From: Heligmosomoides polygyrus polygyrus
Taxonomy: Eukaryota > Nematoda > Chromadorea > Rhabditida > Heligmosomidae
Assembly: GCA_947396885.1 (NCBI GenBank)
Contig: OX377203.1
Coordinates: 10,091,298-10,155,297, forward strand
DNA: 64,000 nt
Reading direction: 5' to 3'
Part shown: positions 46,701 through 59,000 of the stretch, one piece after another
How the letters are laid out: the number at the start of each line of letters is the position of its first letter
Numbering within the stretch: the stretch's first letter is position 1
Translations under genes and position numbers: made by a program
Notes under the pieces: model-generated
Database searches by the model: none
What the model was told of the DNA's origin: nothing
The model's input: only the letters and a program-made list of their open reading frames with translations

Positions 46701-49700
46701 GAGCCACTATTGCTAGCCTAGAATTGCCTGCTCTTTGTCAGACGAAGGTTCGCTTAGCTTACAGCATGTGAATAACTGCTTTCTAACCTATTCCGAATAC
46801 AACGTATTGCTTCAGGGTCTAAACATTCGGCTAACCACGTCCTTCTGCCAGGCTGCTGATATAGCCGCTTGTCTTCCAGGAAGTTTCATTCTGCACCGCA
46901 GTGCACGAAAATTTGGATCGCCATCAGCCGCTGAACGAGTCGGCTAGGAGGCGGGCGACCGCCTTCATGTAAGCAGCTTTCAGTAGGTGAAGCATTCTTA
47001 GCAGAGTGGACAGATGAGAAGATCACTTTCAAGTGTAATGTCCAACTAGGAATTAACCTGAGGCGACAAATTTATTACATCTACATGGAGGAATATACAG
47101 TATCTTTCCAAACGCAGCAAGTGTCATGACCGTTTACGATCTTTGCTGTTCCACGAACCAGTTGATCGCTCTCTGAGTAGAAATGCTTGTTTTTTTTGAC
47201 TATGTACCGCAGGATACTTAAAAATCGTGACGTTTTCAAAGTGTCGTAAATCACCGATGTTCAATTTGCTTCGTCTAATAAATCTGCTGCTGCACTGAGC
47301 TTTCCGAACACTGAGCAGTGCTGTTGCATCCTTTAAGCAAGTTCGGTAAGCACAAAAAAGGTGGTCCGTTGCCCTGTGAACTAGAACGTCTTCTGATCTG
47401 AAGTGGTCCGCAGAGGTCCACATCTCACAGACAGTGCTGTAGTAAATAATTTATGGTAAAGCTATACCTCTCATCGTCATCACGTACAAAGTGCTCATTG
47501 CGAATTTCAAAGTACGCGCGAACAAACAAGTGTTCTTTGGCGAACCACAACTTCAATATGAAGGGCGTCTCAAAGCCGTCAATCCCAAAAAGGGAGTATC
47601 GACCAAATCAATACTGCGGTGGCGAAATTTGCAGGTCTCATAGACAAGATGAATCATGATAGTACCAAAAACAAAGACGACAAAAAAGCACTCTCACCGA
47701 AATGAAAGCTCTCGAGAAGGAAACAAACTTCACTAGAGTTATATGAGCAAGGCAACAGATCTAGTTATAAGCTTCAGCAATTATGAATCACATCCAGTTT
47801 AATCCTCACACAGAGGAAATGAAGTTTTCAAAAAGCAAGGCATGGCGAAGCACTGAAAACTCACTTCGCAACCTCTCCAATCTGCAGAGTGTGGTTGGCA
47901 GGCAGCGCGAAATCGTCTCCAGGTCGGTAAAAGCTGATTGTTTCCAGGTCACAAGACAGTTGGCCGCCGAACTCTAAATTCCTCTCGGCTTTTCATGAAT
48001 TTACATTTTTGGTCATACACAATAACTTGTCATTTGTTACAAGGAAACATTCTGAACAATCCTGAGCTGCTACTGCGCGCAACGGCAAAAACTTCTTTAA
48101 GAAACACCGCAGACAGAAAGAACAAAAGGGGTTAGTACGCTATTGCCTTCTACCACCTTAGACTAATCACATGTAATGACAAAGAAAAAGGGATTAAAGT
48201 GATAAAACAATAGCCAAGAAAGTTAATTAGTTCTCGAAAGTAGTCACTAACACAAGGTGTGACTCACTTTAAAAATGAAACATAGAGAGTGATGAGCTAC
48301 AAACTGAGTATATTAAGGAGAGCGGCACGCTTTTCTATTTGCCAGCAAATAAGGAGCTCAACGTCTGGCAGTGCTGTGATTCAGTAACTGTTAGGACTAC
48401 AGGTGAAGCGAGCTGCCTCTGTGAGGATCTTGAGTTCAGACTAGAAAACTTACTCCCTTGTAAAACTCGGCGTTCCCGAAAAATTAAAGCTTATAGAAGA
48501 TATGTCAATGTTATATCAGTATGGATTGAGCAATGTAAAAGTGTACTATAGACCTGAGAAGGAAAAAAAGAAGATGACAGACGTTGAAGAATGAGAGCTA
48601 CAAGAAAAAATTAAATAAATCAAATCTGTGTAATTAAACCAATTAATTAGTAAAAAATATAAAGCGGAAAAAATGAGCACAAATGGAATAATGCACGTGG
48701 TAGTATGCCTTATGAAAAGTCGGTAGAAAACGAATGTACCATGGTGCTAGGTATGCAGCAGGTAAGCGCCGAACTGTGAGGCAGCAAAACGACAACGTAG
48801 TCGGGCAACATATTAAAATCATAGGGCGATTGAGAAGTAGCAGAGGCGACGAGACATTTCTTTGTTTTTTACCACCGCAATCTTACTGGGCCAACCTGCT
48901 ATCTTTATTTTTTCAATTTTTAACAATTTTTTTCAATACACGCCATAAACCTTAAATGATACAATGACATGCGTACTTTTTGCCAAAAAAATAAATAGTG
49001 GACCTCACTTGGGCAACGACAGATTCCAACCGTGTTCGGAGAAGCGGTATCGATGCCAGCAGTTGTGTTCACTTTCAGGAGAGCTATGTTGCTTCTTAGA
49101 AGAGAAACAATTCGAACGGAGTGCGTCTTCTTCAGAAATTTGGAGCCATTTTCGTTTATAAACAGAAGGTCGATTTGAGGAGACTGCGTTTCGCTGAAAA
49201 TCACAGCACTGCATTGTTGTCTTTTCGAAGTATTTCGTAGTCATAAAATGTAAGTATTATATTTGTATAATCTTGCAAGATAAATAATGCATTGATAAAG
49301 AACAACAATTACAACATTTAATAAAACTTTGCAAAGAGCTAAGGTGTTATTCGGGTATTAAATCTTTATGTTGAACAATTCCTCATACTTCATTCTAAAA
49401 AAATCATTGTGTTTTGCTTAAATAGAACAAGTACAATTATTGATTTTTAGCGTTAAATAGACTATTTCCCTGCCTTCTTTTTTTCTAGTAAACAAGCCGT
49501 ACCTGAGATTCTTCATGAAGGGAAGTACTTCGTTGTTACGCAAGTCGGCCTCATCGATCAGATCGGAGTTCTTGTCCAGCGTGCAGAATTTGGCAGCCTT
49601 AAAAAGGAGCGATACTACTAATCTTGTCCGTACATCATGCATATCACGCGCGTCTTACTGGAGCTGGATTCATCAACAATTATATCGGTAGTTATGTGAG

Positions 49701-50015
49701 GTACAAGGGGTAGAGATAAGATACAGATATGAAGGCTTCATCATGGGCACCTCCACTGTTTATAGTTGATGAATTCGGCCCCTGAACGAACAATCTACAA
49801 ATCTTTCCTAATTGATTTTCGATGGACACTTACATGAATTTTTTTTGTATCATAGTAGTGTGACACCAAATTAGCTTTTTAGGAGTAATTAAATCAATGT
49901 CTAAAACAGATAGAAGCAATCCTTATTTTCTAGTGTTCACGTACAAGGCATGCTCCTGCTACATTACAAGACCACTGCTCACTCAGGTCAACTCCAAACC
50001 TGCAGAGAAGAAAAC

Positions 50016-50051
<36 letters not shown>

Positions 50052-53000
50052 AGACAAGACGGGTTAATTAATTTCGTCTCAAGTCGTCCCGAGAGAGACC
50101 TAAAAAAGAAAATATTTAAGGAGGAAGCTAGAAGGGCGCAGAAGATTTTCGCAAAACTAATAGAGAAGAGCGCAAACCCGCAGTCATCCGATCATAAAAA
50201 AGAATTGACCGTCCATACAATGCTTTCTTTAACAAGAGTCTTTCTAACTCTACTTAGATAACCAACATTTAAAGTGGGAAGGAAACAACTCAATATAAAA
50301 GAACAGCAGCAGAGTTTTATGTCATGCCGCCGTGCCGGAAATAACCACCAGCAGGATGCCATAGGCGAATCACTACACAAACTACTGTGTTACATAGACC
50401 AGTTCGCAATTTTGACGTTGCTGATTTTGTCGATAAGGTTATATAAGTAGGTACAATACAACAAAAGGAGCTACAATACAACCGAAAAGATTTCTAACTA
50501 GGGTGAGAAACAGTGGCAAACTACATAGTTGTACTTGAATTCTTTGAGGATGTTTGAATAAAAGAAGACACTGATATGAGACACAAAAAATTTGACCCAA
50601 AAATAAACAAAAATTAAATCCAAGAAAAAATAGAAGAAATTTAGAACAGTGTAACAGATTCGCCTTTATGTCGCCTGTATTCAAACCTTCAAAAATATAA
50701 ATATGTATGGCAGCAGTTGGCTTTGGCCAAGATTATTGAACACTACGGCTCGCTGCATTGCGGAACGAAATGGATGTGACAGTAGTTGCCGGATAAATGA
50801 ATCGACAACGATCAATAGCCGGCAGGATGGTTGAAAACAAACGAACGAAATAAGTATTTTACATATCATTCATTTTTGCGCACGTAACGGCAATTAGAAA
50901 ACATGACCTTCAGGACAATGTAAGGGTTGTAGAAATTTCGAAATTTCCCTTACCAATCTGAAAGCGCAATTAGAACGAAATCGCATGTACGGTCGTATAT
51001 GCATTACAACCTTGCGTCATCTGACCGTTTGGGAAAGGAGCGTTGTAGTGGGGGTTAGGCGTTCTTCCCTTCTCCAGGCCACGTATTGCCCTGCTACTGG
51101 ATTGATAAGGGTCTGGCGAACGTTTTGGAAACGAGACAGTAAGTTCTGCCGAGTGAACGAGGAGTGGAGTCGAGCTCCTACCCTTCAGCCCGTCGGACCG
51201 GGAAGGTTTCATAAGGCAACCCTTAGACTCACGGTAAAACCGACAGGGTCGGGGTGCCCGAGCCACGTGGATGAGGGGAAGAGAGCCATGCCCCGGGAGA
51301 GGGGCGTAGCCTTTGTTCTTATGTCCAGATCGTCCCCCGAACATTTTGCTCGTTCAGTGACCGATAAAGACTGAAATACCAAGGAGCTAACAATGAACAA
51401 GTCCCAAGCGAGAGCCATTATACATCTAGAGCAGTAGTGTGGGGCATGTTTCTTGCAGCTGCTAAATCTCGGAGAGACCTTCATTTTATTTACATTGCAT
51501 TAGGTTGAGTTTAACCGTTTGAATTCAACTTGACTATCAAGGTCGTTGTTTGCGAACGATCTGAGATAGCTGTAGTTCAGCTCGAGCTTTCCCCCTAGGC
51601 AAAGAGAATTATTTAGACGAGTTCATCGGAACCCATTCATGTTCTTCATAGTACACAGAAGAAGCTCATTCGAGCCCAAAAACAGCCCGAATACCACTTC
51701 TCATCCCGGTCCCAGCTTGAAAAACTGATGGCCGCCTATGGTATTTGCCCACACTTCTTCGCCGGCAGTTTTCTGAGAAAACGGCTCGCATCGAGCATTT
51801 GGCCCTCAGCGGGCGTCCTATCTCGTACTGCAAAGCGACAGCTCCGAAACGTAAAAAGGAATAAGCTTGGCAAAACCAAACACTGCCAAACGTCTTTAAA
51901 AGCACTATGCCGAGATTCACTGATAGTCGCACTTAGAATATTTTCCAATATACGTATAAAACTATTGTAGAGAAGCAGACGGCAAAGGAACCTCGTAGAC
52001 TAGAAGCCGGTCAAGAGGTTTGATTTGATTAAACGCCATCGACCTGCAGGAGTGGGTGCGAAATGAGACGCCCGAGGAGTTGCCGGACAAAGGCCTGAAT
52101 TGGTTAAAGGGGTAGTCATGTTTTAGCAGCTAGTGAGTGTGGAGCCAAAAAAAGGCCAGTAGAGAGATCCTGAGTTAGGTTGATAGTCTTGCTGTGTGGA
52201 TTGGTGGCTTGCTAGATTCAAGCCTAGTTGGTTGATTTATCGATTGGACTGTGCATTGACACCTTCTGCCGTTTGGTGGCCGAGTCATGACGGTTTAACG
52301 GTAAAGCCATTGATAGTGAAACATTCTCTTCTAGAATCATGTGCAAGGAGAGGGGAGTGATGGAAGGACAGACGATTCGTCGAAAGCTCAGAATGGAAAA
52401 GAACGGAATATACGAGATAGTATAAGTGTATAAAAACAACAGGGTAAGGGAAGTTATCAAAAAGCTACCTGAAGGAGTGTCGGAGTAGCTTTCGGAAGCT
52501 TGTAATGCGAAAAATATAGAGGGCCAAAACTATAGAAATTGAGTTAGAAGAGGCATGTGAAGTATTGTAGGAATTGGAGAATAAAGTGATAAAAACAAAT
52601 CTTATCTCGATTTGAAGATCACTTGTGCTTCATACTAAAGGTATAGAGTCCTTAAGTAATTTAGAAAACTATTTTAATACTACAGAAAAGGGCGGAGAGT
52701 TGATCATCAATATTTGCAAAATGCTCCAGACCGACGTAGATATCGTTCGAGTCGTACTTGGCGAAGTCTATAGAAGGCCAGCGGAGTGAGAGACCGAAAA
52801 CCGTCGTGCAGGGACAAGGAACAGAGAGACACCGACAATAATGGTACGCGGCAGTCTAGAAGATTGCTTATGTCAGATACGAAAATAGGAGTGAAAGATT
52901 TCAGACAACACTAAAATCGAGAAAGTCGATCTCGCAGACTGGAGCCCCTCCGAGCAAGGAAAGCTGCTTTCAAAACAATAGGAAAGACCATCCCAAAAAG

Positions 53001-56000
53001 TATCGGAATGTGATACTTGATGACGAGACCCTACTGGACATTCTATTCAGTAGATGATCACTACTTCGAGCTGTTTACGGGCTCTGACTGAGCTGATGAC
53101 TCTTAGGCGAAGTGTAAGCTGTCCGCATCGGACTTTCGCGTAGTGATAAAGAAATGGGAAGGTGTGCAGCATCAGAGAGAGATCTCGGAAATACACTCAC
53201 ATTCTTCTTGATAGTCTAACAGATTTGACAGAGCACGTACATTTACTGAGTACGCTGCATAGTGGTGATTCAGCGGAAGATTACGATTCGGCAAAACAGT
53301 TATCGCTGACAATCCAGCAATCCAAGTCAATGTGAGGAAATCAGGGGCTGTAGGACGAGCCAACTAAGAGGTCAAGTTATTTGGAAAAGAAGGACACCTG
53401 CATATAGCGAAGAAAAACTTTATGAAGGAAATTACGGAAGGGAAACATTGTGTGAGGATGATTTCGAGAGAGCGGTAAAATTGGCGTTAGGGTTGACAAT
53501 AAAAGCGAGACCGTGGCGCTGACTCAGGACAGAGTGAGTTCTCGAGAGAGTAGCGATACAAGAGGAAACTTGAGCGAGACTAGAGGTCCTGATGGTTCCT
53601 GATTATTGGATAACCGAAAATGACATAAGTGCCATAGGCTTAGACACATTGGACGAGACTGTCCAAATATGAAAACCTAGGTTAATCAATTTTTTAGAGA
53701 TGTCAGCACGAAACAAGTGATGAGGCAAGATTGGTATTGGATATTGTTAGAAAAGCTCTACCAGTGACTCAGAAATCAGATTTCGATGTGGATAAGTTTG
53801 ATGAGGTGCTAAATGAATTTTTCCACACGGTAAAGCTTTGATCACTGTGCAGTGCGATGGTGGCAATGAGGGGGAGGAAGATGTGTTGTGGCCAAATAAG
53901 AAAGGAATAGGAGAGGGAGTGTTTAGAGCAAGGAATTAGAGAGTGGAAGCATTAGTAATGAATGATGCTGAGGAACCGCGATATTAGGAGACGGAGAAGA
54001 AGTTGGCGAATAGGGAGCGGAAAAATGGAGAAACATATTGGAGGATCTGCACTCGTTGATGATGAGTAGACAGCACTCGGGATGAGTTCAAATAAAAGGA
54101 AAAAGTTGCTTCATGAGCAACGACAGAGGGTGCTAATGTGGAGGCGTTGAACGAGGATATAAGCATTGTTTTGGATTAATTTCCCGATGTGTTTGCAATG
54201 TGCGATAGAGCACTGACGGAAACTAATTAAGTGAAAATGAAGATTATTACTGGTGACAGTAAACCATCAAAAAGAAGACTAGACTTGTTCCACTGAGGAT
54301 CCGGAAAAAGTTGAAGGATCTGCTAGTTCATTTAGAAAATAGAAAGGTCATAGAAAAGATCTTTTCTGAGTGGGCCTGCCCAGTCGTACCGGTGGAAATG
54401 AGGGAATGTAACATTCTACTTTGTGTGGACATAGAGAGCTTTATAAGAAGATTAAACGAAACCCACTATTGCTTCCTGACGACGCAGCTCTCCAGAACCT
54501 ATCAGGGACTTTGTATTTCTCTACGCTCGATCTTTGCAACGGCTATTTGCAAATTCCGCTTGAAAGGAGGGAGGTTGAAGTGAGGTCTCTTCACGACAAC
54601 AAAGGGGCCTATTTAGTTCAAAGTCAGCCGTTCGACTTGCGTACTAGTATAGCTGTTTTTCAGGGGTTGACGGACCCGGATTTTCCACTACTTGTTAGGG
54701 GCAAAGTTTTCTGCTACATTGACGACATCATTGACGACATACACGGAAAAACATGTTAGCAATCTAAGGAAAGTGTGCGCATTACTGCGGAGATCAGGTT
54801 TACACCTGAAAGCTCAAAAATGCGAGACTCTCCGGAAAAGAGTGAGCGTTCTCGGTCACGTAGTGAACAGCGAGGGTATACACATAAACCCAAAAGGTGG
54901 AGGCAAAAACCAATTATGCGCCGCTTAAGAACTTAAAGAAACCAAGTACTGCCCTTAACACCATTCTATCGGAACCTGTGGTTAGGTTTCTCAAGAGAAA
55001 CAGGTTGTTGTCATGGATGAAGCCCCCAAAAACAGCTTATAATGGACAGAAAAGCATTAAGCAGCGCTTGAAAAGACCAATAAATGATGATTTCGAATCC
55101 GGTGTTAAAACAACCCAACCAAAGCAACACAACGCAACCAAAGCAACAAAGGTTACGGACGTATCGAGACCATGTTTGATTTGCACAGATGCACCAGCAC
55201 TTGGGATAATTGCCGTTATTTCTCATGAAGGAGATGTGAAGAATCTTCATCTCGTCTACTTTTCTTCGAAAGTTCTCAGCAAAGCAGAACGATGGCACAA
55301 TGTTACCGATTTGGAGGCGTTAGCGGTGTTAGTGACTGTGAGGCGGTTTCACGTGTTTATTTATGGCTTCCCGAGTGTAGTTTTGACAGATATTAAGCCA
55401 TTAGCGGCTCTGTTCAATCGCAATAACGTGCCGACTAGGTCGCTGAAGTGGTCTTTGGAATTACAGCGCCATAAGTTTGGAAATAAAATATGTTAAGGAA
55501 AAACCAACGTAGTAACGGATGCGCTCAGTAGAGACAACACGAATTCTTACAGAAGGATTGCACAGTGTTAGCAAAGCAGTTGTCAATGTGATAAGAACAG
55601 ATGAGAAAACACGGTGGATGAAAGAACTTGAGAAGGATGAGGACTTCGCTCTAAAATCATGGACGCTCTGTGCAGAGGTGAGAGAAGAGGCAGAATTGAC
55701 TGAGTAACAACAACAAAATTCGTTCGAGTAGGTTTCGTAGTACAAGAACGCAAGCTAAAAACGTATCAGCCCCATGGAAGCCTAGTTTACGTTGTTCGGA
55801 AAAGCACACGATATGAGGTCCTCCAGTGGCGCACGGCAACGAGGAAACATGAATTAAGACACTATAACTGTAGAACAGTGAGTGGTTCTGACCGCTCTGC
55901 ACACAATGCTAATGTTAAACTATACGAGTTAGAAATGTAATCAGGAAACAAGTGTTTATCACCACCTATATATGAAAGAAGTTGTCCGTAGAGTGATCCA

Positions 56001-59000
56001 ACCTAAGTGAGCTACGCCGCATCATCCATTGCGAAAGCGGTCGAGTGATCTAACCTGAATAAGGTGCTCCTCATCATCTACAGCGCGGGCAAAATTTGCT
56101 ATTGAACGTGGAATGTTGCTGCAGCAGGGAAAACGCAGCCCTTTTCTGCTTAACACAACAGCACGTACGCGCGTTGTTGAGCGTCCAGATTCAGAAGCCG
56201 ACTTCGTGCCATTAGCATGAGAGGACTACTAAAGGGGTAATGGTAGAAGGGGAAGTTTGAGGGTGGAGAACCGACGGCGATAGGGAGGCTGCGACTAGGA
56301 AGAGCATCGTGATGGTCGATGGGGAGAGCAACGAAGCAGGTCAGGAGATGGCACCAAGAGGAGTTTAGGCAATAGGTATGGATCATTAGAGATATGGTGA
56401 GCGATAAGCTACGTTATCTGAGCTTTCGTTTACGGTTCTCTGTTAAAGTTACTGCAGTAACTTTGATGAATCCGGTCCCTGGAGGCGGGACCAGGGGCCG
56501 AATTCATCAACGACTTACGTAACTTTAACGGAGAAGTGTAAGCTTATCAAGCGATATGGTGAGCGATAAGCCGCGTTATCTGGGCTTTTAACGCGAGCAA
56601 TTCTCCTTAAAGTTACGTAAGTCGTTGATGAATCCGGCCCCGGAAGGGAAACCAACAGGAAGGGAACCGTAAGGGAATTCATACGGAGAAGAAGGAATCT
56701 GCCATATGCATAGCCTCGTCATGCTCGACACAGCGGCGACTGCGCGCGCTTCTGAGCTTCTTGATCCAGAAAACGGGCCTCCTATGTCGCGCAGCAAGCA
56801 TCCTGATTCTGAATACGTGTCACCGGCCGTGCCGTGAGCATGGGAGGACCACTAAGGGGGTAGCGGAGAAGAGCGGTAAGGGGAACCTCTACGGTGGACA
56901 AGGAGAGCGAGGAGAGCGACCAGGAAGGAAAGGAAGAACCTGGAGGAGGGGACAGGACGGGAAAACAAGCAAAAAAAGACCAGTAGGTGTCAGTAGTGGA
57001 AACAAAGAAGTGGGCCAGTAGTTGGGATCAGGAAGGTGGGAGAGTAAAGAGGGGGAGGAAAGACCTATAAAGGCGGACCAGCAGTTAGATCCAGTAAGAA
57101 GAAACGAGTAAGGGAGAACCTGCCTTCGGAAGACATGTCAACGACAACTTGAAACGCTAGCTGTTGAGCATGAGAACGATTGCGGAATAACAATCTAGGA
57201 CAGAAGTACTGCGCAGCACAAACCAATGACATTACTGACCGGTCAGGAAAGACCGTCTATGAAGAAGGTATCAAAATGATGAAGGGCTTGATGCCGATAA
57301 AGTACGCGATTCTAGCGAATTTTATGTTTTACAATAACTACTTTCCATAGGTCAGTGATGCTACAAAGTCGCGCTGAGCGCGCAAGTGCGAGAAACGACG
57401 TTAGGCGTGTCGGAGCACTTGTTGACATATATTGCGGTAGATTGAACGGTCGCCCCGCCCCACCTTGTGCTACATCTTAATGGCATAGCCATACCGGGGC
57501 GGGTTATGAGACAGACATAAGACAGACCATTTATAAGACACGAGATATATGCAGATGCGGTGGAGAGAAGCGCAGAAAGCAATGGAAATGAAACGCTGAA
57601 AGGAAGATGAGTAACAAGTAGGAAAGGAAGATGTCAGCGTGTGTTTCCTCGTCACCACAACCAAATGCAGCAATCAACTGCCTCTTAGCTGGTACATGCA
57701 CTAGCTTCACTAAGTTTAGAAATAGCATGCCATAAAGGGATTCCGCAGATGGTAACCTCCAGCATCGTAGCCAGTTGGCGTCAAAGTTTTATCTGATTTA
57801 AGGGTTGATATTTGGATTATAGAGCAATATAAAGCAGCGTTTTTTGGTTAAGTATCGAGATGTTAACTGAAACCTCTTGCCTCGGAGAAAACTTTACACA
57901 TAAGAATGGGAGGGCCAGAGTACTTTATCTGGTATGAGATGAGGCGAGTTGAGCAGAGCGTGCAAAGCGAGCATCGAAAGGATCGGTGAGAAAGATGCCG
58001 TGTGTGAGTAAGGTTTCACACACTGTGTACAAATTCGAAAATGTGATTTATTCAAAGATAACTTTGTATGGTAAATGGAATTGAATACAAGAGGAATTGA
58101 AAAGCTCCCAAAAATGACAGACACATTCCGCCCTGAGATTACAAAAACGAAATGGGAAAACGAGCAACACATCGAGTTTCTTCCTCTTTTACATTTCTTT
58201 ACTCTACGACAGCTTCATAGACTTCCCTCAGGCCATGTTCTTTTCTCAACTTTTTCTATGTGCTCTCTTTTACATGTTTTATAGTTTGTTAGCTGAGTGC
58301 AATCTTTACTAACATGTGAATGTGGCGAATTCGACCTTACTTGTTACTTGCTTTTGTTAAAGACTGCTATAAGACAAACATCCCATCAAGGGTCACTCAG
58401 CGCCCCAAGGCATATGAAGACTAGAAGAGCAAGGAAATAAGGGCAAAACGACGAAGCGAGTAAGCTCCTCAATCACCACCATACGCACAAAGTCAGATCC
58501 GCGATGCGTTCGTTCGTTATACTCTGTTCGAGGCGAGCTCAACAACCCGCCAGGCTACCGTGACATGAAGCGTGGCACGCAGCTGTACTCTCAGCAACTC
58601 AGACAGACACCTAACGTATGAACCCGAGCCGTCTGTCTGCCCAAATGTAGGTATTTCTTCTATTTTTAGTGTCAGACGGTGCTTATTTCTACTTTCTCCT
58701 TGTGTTCTTTTTCGTCACCAATAAACACGGAAAACAATCAACGGAAAAGTGAAAATAATCAGTTAACATGTAAAACGCAGGCTTAGTTGCCTCTTTAAAT
58801 ATGGACACCGACGGCGGAACAAGAGCGGAAAGAACGTAGCAAAAAACAAAGCAGAGGACCTCAGCAGTAAACAAAGAAAAATACACCTCGATAAAGAAAG
58901 ATATTGAGGAAGTCGAGGTGGACGCAAAATCTGTGCACAATTGCGTGCGTGGAAATACGAGTTCATGCGTTGTCGCGTGACCGCGTCGTTGGCTATTCGA

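Larger units (their letters stand above)
49786..52499. other. Intron sequence with a microsatellite and a GC-rich block
   Basis: Contains a (TTTA)n run (about 50,013-50,050) and a distinctly GC-rich block (51,070-51,380, listed separately). Short frames at 51,666-51,970 were considered as a mariner fragment but are not convincing. No exon recognised. Confidence 0.4.

Noticed and set aside
47124..47423. Minus-strand 99-codon frame
   Set aside because: It has some resemblance to reverse-transcriptase C-termini by composition, but no motif is clear enough to name. It was also tested as an exon of the receptor-like gene and does not fit in phase or cysteine pattern.
51666..51970. Possible mariner N-terminal fragment
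   Set aside because: Only a weak SGRP-like word supports it, with no terminal repeat and no catalytic block.
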